The notes beneath the pieces were generated by a model. The model was not told where the DNA came from. It saw only the letters and a program-made list of their open reading frames with translations, and ran no database searches. DNA of 8,116 nt, taken from positions 1 through 8,116 of the forward strand of contig JASHWW010000110.1 of assembly GCA_030043855.1 (NCBI GenBank). The letters run 5' to 3'. The position numbers and the translations under genes were made by a program. The DNA comes from Thermoplasmata archaeon. GTDB lineage: Archaea; Thermoplasmatota; Thermoplasmata; Lutacidiplasmatales; UBA184. Positions 1 through 6,228 of this stretch are shown one piece after another (position 1 is the stretch's first letter; every line of letters begins with the position of its first letter).

Positions 1-778
1 CGACGGAACGAATGGCGGCTTTCGTTCGGTCCCGGGGACCGACGGACGAGCCCCCCAGAGTGACCACGAGGTCGGACGTCGACGCCGCCGCGCGGATCCG
101 ACGCGAGAGGCCGCGGACGTCGTCCGGGACGCCCCGGATCACGCGAACTCGCGACGATGGCAACAGGGGACGGAGGACCGGCGTGATGGTGTCGGCGACG
201 GCCCCGCCCGACGGCGCTCGACCCCGGGCGATCTCGTCGCCCACGGCCAGCACGGTGATGCGGGGCGCGAAGACGGTAACCCGACCGACTCCCTGCTCGA
301 GCAGAACCCCGAGATGGTACGGCCGAAGCGTCTCCCCGATGGCGAGCAGGGGGGTCCCCCGGCGCACGTCCTCGCCGGCGGTGTGCACGTCTTGGTCGCT
401 CCGGGGGGCTCGATGGACGCGGAGGAGTCCGCCCTCCGAGTGCGCCCACTCCAACCGCACGACGGCCACCGCGCCCGCCGGTAGGACGGCGCCAGTGGCG
501 CAGGCGATCGCTTCCCCGGGGGCCAGCTGGGAGGTCGCCCGGCGACCCGGAACCAGACCGCCCGGGTTCAACCGGTACCGCTTCGTCCCGGACCTGGACG
601 GGGCACCGACCGCAAAGCCGTCCATCGCGGCGAGCCGGCGGCGCGGCACGTCGTGACGGGCGCGGAGTTCGGAGGCCGCCAGGCGCCCGGTCGCCGAAAG
701 GAGGGCCACCCGTTCCACCGGCCACCGGCGGAACGCGGCGCGGTCGATCGCCCTTCGCGCGTCGGCGAGCGGGACCAA
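1..778 (-). CDS. moeA: MoeA, molybdopterin molybdenumtransferase (C-terminus cut by left edge)
   Basis: MoeA inserts molybdate (or tungstate) into adenylylated molybdopterin in the cytoplasm. I translated this strand by hand; 259 residues are visible. Family landmarks occur in order: MDGFAV at 52-57 (usual MDGYAV), LAPGEAIACATGAVLPAG at 85-102, GEDVRRGTPLL at 135-145, the MoCF-like domain opening ITVLAVGDEI at 174-183, and LGGSSVGPRD at 241-250. The Asp of MDG, the Thr of TGA, the Glu of GDE and the Asp of VGPRD correspond to residues known to matter in E. coli MoeA, so it is probably active. The Asp usual in PxGADAVV is Val, and GGVSVG reads GGSSVG. The C-terminal part is off-window. The start is uncertain: TTG at 778 places the first family-like helix (LADARRAI) correctly, but no Shine-Dalgarno precedes it. 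An in-frame ATG at 838-836 would add 20 residues and overlap mobB head to head. It is divergent from mobB and plainly part of the same cofactor pathway. Confidence 0.9.
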   Translation of the reverse strand, partial: MVPLADARRAIDRAAFRRWPVERVALLSATGRLAASELRARHDVPRRRLAAMDGFAVGAPSRSGTKRYRLNPGGLVPGRRATSQLAPGEAIACATGAVLPAGAVAVVRLEWAHSEGGLLRVHRAPRSDQDVHTAGEDVRRGTPLLAIGETLRPYHLGVLLEQGVGRVTVFAPRITVLAVGDEIARGRAPSGGAVADTITPVLRPLLPSSRVRVIRGVPDDVRGLSRRIRAAASTSDLVVTLGGSSVGPRDRTKAAIRSV

Positions 779-780
779 CA

Positions 781-788
781 GAGGTGAT
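781..788 (+). promoter_or_regulatory. Ribosome binding site of mobB
   Basis: GAGGTGAT is an eight-base match to the anti-Shine-Dalgarno end of 16S rRNA (conserved in both bacteria and archaea), nine bases before GTG at 798. It decides the mobB start in favour of this GTG over the in-frame GTG at 816. It is the strongest such site on the plus strand here and lies in the 19-base gap between the moeA and mobB starts. Confidence 0.7.
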
Positions 789-797
789 AGCCGCGCC

Positions 798-1292
798 GTG
801 CGCTGGGGCGACGCCGTGCGCGGACGCCCTCGCGTCATCCAAGTGCTCGGGAGGAGCGGCTCGGGAAAAACGCTTCTTGTCGAACGGCTCGTTCACCGGT
901 TGCGCCGGCGCGGCTTCTCCGTCGCGGTGGTCAAGCATTCCCACCACTCCCCGGATCTTCGGGGTCGAGATACCGGTCGATTCGCGGCCGCGGGCGCGGA
1001 TTGGATCGTCTTCTCGGGACCCCGGTCGTTCGTCAGCTTTCCGGGCGAATTCCGTCTCGACGTCGGTCGCCTCCCGTGCGATATTGTACTGGTGGAGGGA
1101 TTCTCCGGTCGCCGATTCGGCGGCACGCGCCTCCTCCTGACGAGTCCCTCGGACGTCGCGCGCCACCTCGCGGAGATCCTGGCGCAACCGTGGGCTCGGG
1201 AGGGTCCCGGCCGGCCGCGGCGCACGCAGGCGTCCCTCGCCGACGCGGGGCCGATTCTTCGGCGACAGGGCCGCTCCCGAGGCCGGGCGTGA
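798..1292 (+). CDS. mobB: MobB, molybdopterin-guanine dinucleotide biosynthesis adapter (P-loop GTP-binding)
   Basis: MobB is a GTP-binding protein that assists MobA in making or delivering the guanine dinucleotide form of molybdenum cofactor; its exact role is not settled. The 164-residue length is normal for the family. A Walker A loop GRSGSGKT lies at 18-25, followed by VKHSHH at 45-50, the family signature GRDTGRFAAAGAD at 56-68, and the Walker B-like DIVLVEGFSG at 95-104. The last ~30 residues are low-complexity and rich in Arg, Gly and Pro. The start is GTG, supported by a strong Shine-Dalgarno at 781-788. The stop TGA overlaps the GTG of mobA (GTGA, 1289-1292), indicating translational coupling. 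It heads a plus-strand unit continuing to fdhD. Confidence 0.92.
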   Translation: MRWGDAVRGRPRVIQVLGRSGSGKTLLVERLVHRLRRRGFSVAVVKHSHHSPDLRGRDTGRFAAAGADWIVFSGPRSFVSFPGEFRLDVGRLPCDIVLVEGFSGRRFGGTRLLLTSPSDVARHLAEILAQPWAREGPGRPRRTQASLADAGPILRRQGRSRGRA

Positions 1293-1969
1293 CCCCGACA
1301 CTCGGCCGTCTCACCGGCCGGGGCGATCGTCGGACGATCCGCACGGCCTACGTTCTGCTCGGGCACGCGCGACGCCTACCCGGCAAGTTCGACCGCTCTC
1401 TGGGCGGCCGTAGCATTCTCCAACGGGAGGCGGCGACCATCCGCCGCGCCGGTCTCGTGCCGGTCCTGGTGAGCGTCGCCCCCCGTACGCCGTCCGGCCC
1501 GGCGATCCTGCCCGATACGTGGGATCGCGGGCCTCTCGGGGGTCTCGCGACGGTGGTCGCCGCTACCGACCGGCCGTTCCTGCTCCTCGCCGGGGACCTC
1601 CCCTTCCTCGACGCTCCTCTCCTCCGCCGGCTGATCCGGGCCTATCGCGGCCGGTGCGTGGTCCCGCGGACGCCGGATCGTCGGGCGGAGCCGCTCTGCG
1701 CAATCTATGCCGGGCTGCGACCCTCGGACTTGTCCGACCTTCTCGTGCGCGGGGCCGGACTCCGCCGCCTCGTCGAGGAGCTCGACGTGGCCGGACGGGT
1801 GCAATGGGTCGAGCTCTCGATGACCGAGGCCCGTTCGTTGGAGGACGTGGACACGCCGGCCGACCTCCGGCGGGCCGTCGCCCGCGCCGCGCGACGGCGG
1901 CCGCGCCGTCCGATAAATAGGGTCGACGGCTCGCCGCGAGCGAACGGTCGTTCCCGGGGCCGTCGCTGA
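1289..1969 (+). CDS. mobA: MobA, molybdenum cofactor guanylyltransferase
   Basis: MobA transfers GMP from GTP to Mo-molybdopterin, giving the bis-MGD cofactor that FDH-type enzymes need. The 226 residues show the nucleotidyltransferase fold: an N-terminal loop VLLGHARRLPGK at 22-33, DRGPLGGL at 79-86, the metal-binding LAGDLP at 100-105, RAEPLCAIY at 132-140, and the typical terminal EDVDTPADLR at 185-194. The N-terminal loop is unusual, since the canonical LAGGxSxRMG appears here as LLGHARRLPG with one Gly apparently missing. The start is the GTG overlapping the mobB stop; no later in-frame ATG or GTG precedes the nucleotide loop. Residues 195-226 form an Arg-rich tail beyond the usual family end, and that stretch also contains a TATA-like sequence. 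The stop is three bases before fdhA. Confidence 0.9.
   Translation: MTPTLGRLTGRGDRRTIRTAYVLLGHARRLPGKFDRSLGGRSILQREAATIRRAGLVPVLVSVAPRTPSGPAILPDTWDRGPLGGLATVVAATDRPFLLLAGDLPFLDAPLLRRLIRAYRGRCVVPRTPDRRAEPLCAIYAGLRPSDLSDLLVRGAGLRRLVEELDVAGRVQWVELSMTEARSLEDVDTPADLRRAVARAARRRPRRPINRVDGSPRANGRSRGRR
1913..1919 (+). promoter_or_regulatory. Possible internal TATA-like promoter element before fdhA
   Basis: ATAAATA is an all-A/T heptamer in an otherwise extremely GC-rich region, within the last codons of mobA and 53 bases before the fdhA ATG. If the organism is an archaeon, a TATA box here would place transcription start near 1940-1945 and leave a leader of about 30 bases. As a bacterial -10 it is a poor match and no convincing -35 lies upstream. 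fdhA has no clear Shine-Dalgarno. Suggestive only: the codons also encode ordinary residues (Ile-Asn). Confidence 0.3.
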
Positions 1970-1972
1970 CCG

Positions 1973-4891
1973 ATGGTACGATTCCGCGTCGACGGGACCC
2001 TGCGGGAAGCGGACGACGGGGCGGTCCTGCTCGAGGCGCTCCGGACGCTCGGGACCGACGTGCCGAGCCTCTGCTACGTGCCCAGTCTCGGTCCGTTGCA
2101 GACCTGCGATGCCTGCCTGGTCCTCGTCGACGGAAAACTCGTCCGGGCCTGCGCCGTTCGAGTCCGGGACGGTCTCGACGTCGACACGACGTCGCCGATC
2201 GTCCGGACGCAGCAGGACGCCGCGCTCCAGACGGTTCTGCACTCGCACGAACTCGCGTGCACCCTGTGCGACAAGAACAACGGCGATTGCGAGCTCCACA
2301 ACGTAGCGCTGCGCCGGAACGTTCGACGCCAAGAGTTTCGGCCGAAGCCGTATGCCATCGACGATTCGAGCCCCTTCTACACCTACGACCCGAACCAGTG
2401 CATCCTCTGCGGCCGCTGCGTCGCGGCGTGCCAGACCCTGGTCGTGAACGAGGTCCTCCACGTCGATTGGACCCTGTCGCCCCCCCGCGTCGTCTGGGAC
2501 AACGGGGTCGATGTCGACCACTCCTCGTGCGTCTCCTGCGGAACGTGCGCTTCGGTCTGCCCCGTCGACGCGATGATGGAGAAGTCGATCCGGGGGAAGG
2601 CGAGCCATTTCTCGCACCTGGCCCCGGAGAGCCGACGCCGGCTCGTCGCGTGGACCAAGGAGGCCGCACCCGACCTCGGCCCGCTCTGGGCCGCGAGCGA
2701 GGTCGAAGCGGCGAGTCGCGCGGCATCGATCCGGCGAACCAAGACGGTGTGCACGTTCTGCGGGGTCGGGTGCTCGTTCGAGGTCTGGACCCGCGGCCGC
2801 GAGATCCTGAAGATCCAGCCGCGGCCGGAATCCCCGGCGAACGGCCTCGCGACGTGCATCAAGGGGAAGTTCGGGTGGGAGTTCGTCAACAGTCCGAACC
2901 GGCTCACGACGCCGCTCGTGCGCGACGGCGATCGATTCGTGGAGCGGAACTGGGCCGAGGCGATCGGGCACGTCGCCGCCCGACTGACCTCCATTCGGGA
3001 GCGCTACGGTCCGGACGCGATCGGCGTCATCGCGACGTGTACCGGGACCGACGAAGAGGCGTACCTGACCCAGAAGTTTGCCCGGCAAGTGCTCCGTACC
3101 CACAACATCGACAACTGCGCACGGTACTGTCAGGCCCCGGCCACCACCGGCCTCCTCCGCACGGTGGGGATCGGGGCCGACCCCGGCACCATCGACGACA
3201 TCGAGTCGGCCGATCTCGTGATCACCCTCGGTTCGAACACCGCCGAATCCCATCCCGTGCTCGCGAGTCGCGTCAAGCGCGCCCACAAGCTCCGGGGCCA
3301 GAAGCTGATCGTGCTCGACCCGCGTCGGCACGAGATGGCGGAACGAGCCGACCTCCACCTCGCGCCCCGGCCCGGGACCGACCTGCTCGTTCTGAGCGCC
3401 GTTGCGAAGCTGCTCCTCGACCGAGGTTGGGAGGACCGAGGCTTCTTGGACGGCCGAGTGAACGGTCTCGAGGCGTACCGCGCCTCGCTGGCGCCGTTCA
3501 CCGTGGAGTTCGTCGCGGCCGAGTCCGGCGTTCCGCCCGAACAGATCGTCCGGTTCGCGGAGATGGTGCACGCGGCGCGGTCCGTCTGCGCGTTGTGGGC
3601 GATGGGGATCACGCAGCACCAGAACGGAAGCGACACCTCGACGGCGATCTGCAACCTGCTGCTGGTGTCCGGGAATTTCGGACGTCCGGCGACGGGAGGG
3701 TACCCGTTGCGGGGCCATTGCAACGTCCAGGGGGTCAGCGATTTCGGATGCCTGCCGGCGTTCCTCCCCGGTTACCAGAAGGTCGACGACCCCGAAGCGC
3801 GCGCCCGGGTCGAGGCCGTCTGGGGAACGCCGCTGCCGACGACCAAAGGGCTGACGAGCACGGAGATGGTCGACGCGATCCTCGACGGGCGGATCCGGGC
3901 CCTCTGGATCCTGGGCGAAGACAAGCTGCTCGCCGACGCGGACGAGGCGAAGGTCACCGAGGCGTTCTCCCGCCTCGAATTCCTCGCGGTCAACGAACTG
4001 TTCCTGACGCGAACGGCCGAGTGCGCCGATGTCGTCCTGCCCGCTGCGGCGAGCCTCGAGAAGGAGGGGACGTTCGTGAGTACCGAGCGGAGGCTCCAGC
4101 GGCTGTACCGGGCGATGGAGCCGTTGGGCGACGCGCGAACCGACGGAGAGATCGTGACCGCGGTGGCGAACGCCATGGGCGCGGGTTGGAGCTACGCCGG
4201 CCCGGCGGAGGTGCTCGACGAGGCGGCCCGCGTGGCGCCGGTCTTCGCGGGCGCCCGGTTCGACCGCCTCCCGGGGTTTGCGAGTCTTCTGTGGCCGATC
4301 GCGGTCGACGGAACGGACACCCCGGTGCTCCATCGCGAGCGATTCGCCTTCCCCGACGGGAAGGCCCGCTTGTTTCCCCTGACGTGGTCGCGACCGAAGG
4401 ACGTTCCCGCGGAATTCGACCTGACGCTGGACAACGGTCGTCTCCTCGAACACTTCCATTGGGGGAATCTGACGTACGAAGATGCCGGGATCGTCCGCAA
4501 GGTGCCCTCCACGTTCGTCGAGATCCCTCCGGCGCTGGCTCGCGAACGCGGGGTCCAGGACGGAGAGTTCGTCCGCCTCGTCTCCCCGAACGGGGCGGTC
4601 AAGGCGCGCGCGGTCGTCACGGACCGGGTCGCCGGCACGACGCTGTTCCTCACGTTGCACGACCGCGGGGACGCGGCGGTCAACCGCCTGACGTCCGACG
4701 TGCGCGATCCCGTCGCCCAGACCCCCGACTACAAGGGAGTGCGCGTCCGCCTCGAGCGTTTCGCTCCCGACGAGCCGCGAGTTCCCGCGATCCCCCTGAC
4801 GAGCCCCCGGGGGAAGCGGCGGTATCCCCAGCCGGGGGTCAACGTCGACCAAAAGTGGGCGCGCGCCGACTACCGCCGGCCCGGAGGGTAG
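1973..4891 (+). CDS. fdhA: Formate dehydrogenase catalytic subunit, Bacillus YjgC/YrhE (ForC)-like, Cys-type
   Basis: This enzyme oxidises formate to CO2 at a Mo- or W-bis-MGD site and passes electrons along iron-sulfur clusters. The 972 residues hold a NuoG-like N-terminus: [2Fe-2S] ligands C34, C45, C48, C60; a His-Cys [4Fe-4S] site H92, C96, C99, C105; and two ferredoxin-type clusters C143/146/149/153 and C186/189/192/196. The molybdopterin domain follows, with its [4Fe-4S] at C260, C263, C267, C295 and catalytic Lys in CIKGK (K297). The metal ligand is C386 (TGT codon, no selenocysteine) in NCARYCQAPATTGL. R580 in PLRGHCNVQG matches the formate-binding Arg. The cofactor-binding C-terminal domain begins with NGRLLEHFHWGN at 821-832. 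There is no Tat signal or membrane segment, so it is cytoplasmic. From memory, the YCQ motif, the RGH motif and the C-terminal KKW-like end resemble Bacillus/Staphylococcus YjgC-type FDHs. The position after the metal ligand is Gln rather than His. Confidence 0.93.
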   Translation: MVRFRVDGTLREADDGAVLLEALRTLGTDVPSLCYVPSLGPLQTCDACLVLVDGKLVRACAVRVRDGLDVDTTSPIVRTQQDAALQTVLHSHELACTLCDKNNGDCELHNVALRRNVRRQEFRPKPYAIDDSSPFYTYDPNQCILCGRCVAACQTLVVNEVLHVDWTLSPPRVVWDNGVDVDHSSCVSCGTCASVCPVDAMMEKSIRGKASHFSHLAPESRRRLVAWTKEAAPDLGPLWAASEVEAASRAASIRRTKTVCTFCGVGCSFEVWTRGREILKIQPRPESPANGLATCIKGKFGWEFVNSPNRLTTPLVRDGDRFVERNWAEAIGHVAARLTSIRERYGPDAIGVIATCTGTDEEAYLTQKFARQVLRTHNIDNCARYCQAPATTGLLRTVGIGADPGTIDDIESADLVITLGSNTAESHPVLASRVKRAHKLRGQKLIVLDPRRHEMAERADLHLAPRPGTDLLVLSAVAKLLLDRGWEDRGFLDGRVNGLEAYRASLAPFTVEFVAAESGVPPEQIVRFAEMVHAARSVCALWAMGITQHQNGSDTSTAICNLLLVSGNFGRPATGGYPLRGHCNVQGVSDFGCLPAFLPGYQKVDDPEARARVEAVWGTPLPTTKGLTSTEMVDAILDGRIRALWILGEDKLLADADEAKVTEAFSRLEFLAVNELFLTRTAECADVVLPAAASLEKEGTFVSTERRLQRLYRAMEPLGDARTDGEIVTAVANAMGAGWSYAGPAEVLDEAARVAPVFAGARFDRLPGFASLLWPIAVDGTDTPVLHRERFAFPDGKARLFPLTWSRPKDVPAEFDLTLDNGRLLEHFHWGNLTYEDAGIVRKVPSTFVEIPPALARERGVQDGEFVRLVSPNGAVKARAVVTDRVAGTTLFLTLHDRGDAAVNRLTSDVRDPVAQTPDYKGVRVRLERFAPDEPRVPAIPLTSPRGKRRYPQPGVNVDQKWARADYRRPGG
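4883..4887 (+). promoter_or_regulatory. Ribosome binding site of the DUF1641 gene
   Basis: GGAGG sits five bases before the GTG at 4893 and inside the last codons of fdhA. It supports the choice of that GTG as start and independent ribosome loading on this small gene. Confidence 0.55.
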
Positions 4892-4892
4892 G

Positions 4893-5366
4893 GTGGCGCG
4901 TCCGATCCGGAACCGTCCGAACGCGCGGCGCGTCCCGGCCGAGCTCTCGCGCGACGACCTCGTACGCGAGATCGAGCGGTCCGGCACGGCCCTGGTGGCA
5001 GCACTCGCGCTCGTCCGGGCGCTCGACGAGCACGGCCTGCTCCGGCTCGCCACCGACGTGGTGACGGAAGAGGACCGGGTGCTCGCCGTGCTCACCGAAC
5101 GGGTTCCGGCCGACACCGTCCGGCGGGCGGGCGAGAATCTCCGGGCGCTGCTGTCGGGGCTGCGCGATCTCGACCCCGACACCGTCGCCGTCCTGGCGGC
5201 GGCGCTCCCCCGCGGATTGCGCGAGGCGAGGAAGGCCGAACGCGACCGAGCCATCGGCTGGCTCGAGCTCGCGACCACCCTGCGCGACCCCGACGTCAAT
5301 CGCGGACTCCGGATGCTCCTCGGCTTCCTGCGAGGGGTCGGGCGTGCGGGGCCGGCGGCGCGATGA
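4893..5366 (+). CDS. DUF1641 protein, probable small subunit of formate dehydrogenase (YjgD/YrhD/ForE-like)
   Basis: This 157-residue, mostly helical protein is recognised as DUF1641 by its C-terminal signature DPDVNRGLRMLLGFLRGVGR at 132-151 and by the preceding ALDEHGLLRL (43-52) and DLDPDTVAVLA (92-102) segments. DUF1641 genes are regular neighbours of YjgC-type FDH genes in Bacillus, where the protein is regarded as an FDH partner linking the enzyme to the quinone pool. That link is recalled knowledge and not visible here. No cysteines, haem motif or transmembrane segment are seen, so it carries no obvious redox cofactor of its own. The start is GTG, one base after the fdhA stop, with a GGAGG site. 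The stop overlaps the fdhD ATG (ATGA, 5363-5366). Residues 1-20 are basic and variable. Confidence 0.85.
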   Translation: MARPIRNRPNARRVPAELSRDDLVREIERSGTALVAALALVRALDEHGLLRLATDVVTEEDRVLAVLTERVPADTVRRAGENLRALLSGLRDLDPDTVAVLAAALPRGLREARKAERDRAIGWLELATTLRDPDVNRGLRMLLGFLRGVGRAGPAAR

Positions 5367-6211
5367 GTGCGAAGTCCCCGACCGCCTCGCTCGAGAGTCG
5401 GCAGGTCTCGGTGCGGGACCGGCGATCCCTCGCGTATCCGATCCAGGAGACGGTGGCGACCGAAGAGCCCCTCGAGATCCGCCTGGCCCACGGGCCGACC
5501 TCGGAGACGGTCGCGGTCACGATGCGGACGCCGACCGACGACGCGGCCCTCGCCGTGGGGTTCCTGTTCACGGAGGGGATCCTGACCGATCCGAGTCAGG
5601 TCGCGGCGGTCGAGGTCCCGACGCGCGACGGCGACCACGTCGTGACGGTCCGCACCCGGGAGCTCGTGCGGGTCGATCCCGAGCGGCGGCGCCAGTTCCT
5701 CGTCAACTCGAGCTGCGGGGTCTGCGGTCGCGCCCTGGTCCAGGGGCTGTTCGCCGAGCGCGGAGGACCGGTCCGCAGCGACCTCGTCGTCGCGGCGGCG
5801 GACCTGGCGGCGCTCCCCGAACGGCTGCGCGGCGCCCAACCGCTGTTCGAGCGAACCGGGGGCTTGCACGCCGCCGGTCTCTTCGGGCGCGACGGGGCGC
5901 TCCTGATGGTGGCGGAGGACGTTGGACGGCACAACGCGGTCGACAAGGTCGTGGGAGCCCGGTTCCTCGCGGGTGAGATCCCGCTCTCCGAACGGGTCTT
6001 GCAGGTGAGCGGTCGCGCCAGCTTCGAGATCGTCCAGAAGGCCGCCGCGGCCGGGATCCCGATCGTCGGCGCGGTCTCGGCCCCCTCGTCCCTGGCGATC
6101 ACGGCGGCCGACCGACTCGGCGTGACGCTCGCAGGGTTCGTCCGGGACGGACGGTTCACCGTCTACGCGCACCCGGAGCGGATCGCGACCGACGACGGCG
6201 CGGGACCGTGA
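5363..6211 (+). CDS. fdhD: FdhD, formate dehydrogenase sulfurtransferase (Mo-cofactor sulfuration)
   Basis: FdhD carries sulfur from a cysteine desulfurase such as IscS to the Mo-bis-MGD of formate dehydrogenase, without which FDH is inactive. The 282 residues are normal for the family. The CxxC sulfur-relay motif lies in NSSCGVCGR (C118, C121). Other family blocks are EEPLEIRLA at 34-42, AVGFLFTEGIL at 64-74, TGGLHAAGLF at 165-174, EDVGRHNAVDKVVG at 185-198, VSGRASFEIVQKA at 215-227 and VSAPSSLAI at 238-246. ATG at 5363 overlaps the DUF1641 stop, so translation is probably coupled; no separate Shine-Dalgarno is evident. It is the last gene of the FDH unit and ends six bases from the convergent M16 gene. 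Confidence 0.95.
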   Translation: MSAKSPTASLESRQVSVRDRRSLAYPIQETVATEEPLEIRLAHGPTSETVAVTMRTPTDDAALAVGFLFTEGILTDPSQVAAVEVPTRDGDHVVTVRTRELVRVDPERRRQFLVNSSCGVCGRALVQGLFAERGGPVRSDLVVAAADLAALPERLRGAQPLFERTGGLHAAGLFGRDGALLMVAEDVGRHNAVDKVVGARFLAGEIPLSERVLQVSGRASFEIVQKAAAAGIPIVGAVSAPSSLAITAADRLGVTLAGFVRDGRFTVYAHPERIATDDGAGP

Positions 6212-6228
6212 TCCCGGTCAGCGGCGCC
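6197..6228. terminator. Possible hairpin between convergent fdhD and M16 genes
   Basis: An imperfect inverted repeat spans both stop codons: outer arms GGCGC (6197-6201) and GCGCC (6224-6228), inner arms GACCG (6204-6208) and CGGTC (6215-6219), with a six-base loop TGATCC. There is no T-tract on either side. In DNA this rich in G and C such pairings arise easily, so a role as a bidirectional transcription stop is only a possibility. Confidence 0.25.

Noticed and set aside
12..656. A 214-codon plus-strand frame at the left edge
   Set aside because: The opposite strand encodes clear MoeA motifs (MDGFAV, VGDE, GGSSVG), so this frame is its shadow.
1081..1095. AT-richer patch ATATTGTACT inside mobB as a possible promoter
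   Set aside because: It encodes the conserved Walker B-like DIVLVEG segment and lies about 200 bases before the next start, so coding constraint explains it.
3128..3130. Possible selenocysteine at the FDH metal-ligand position
   Set aside because: The codon is TGT (Cys), so no TGA recoding is needed and no SECIS element is called for.
2257..5064. A 935-codon plus-strand frame inside and past fdhA
   Set aside because: It is out of frame with the strongly supported fdhA, composed mostly of Arg, Pro and Gly, and shows no family motif.
1376..6172. A minus-strand open frame of almost 1600 codons opposite mobA, fdhA, the DUF1641 gene and fdhD
   Set aside because: Its translation is Arg, Asp, Gly and Val-rich with no recognisable domain. 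It mirrors genuine genes with clear motifs, and the absence of stops follows from the high GC content and codon bias of the sense strand.
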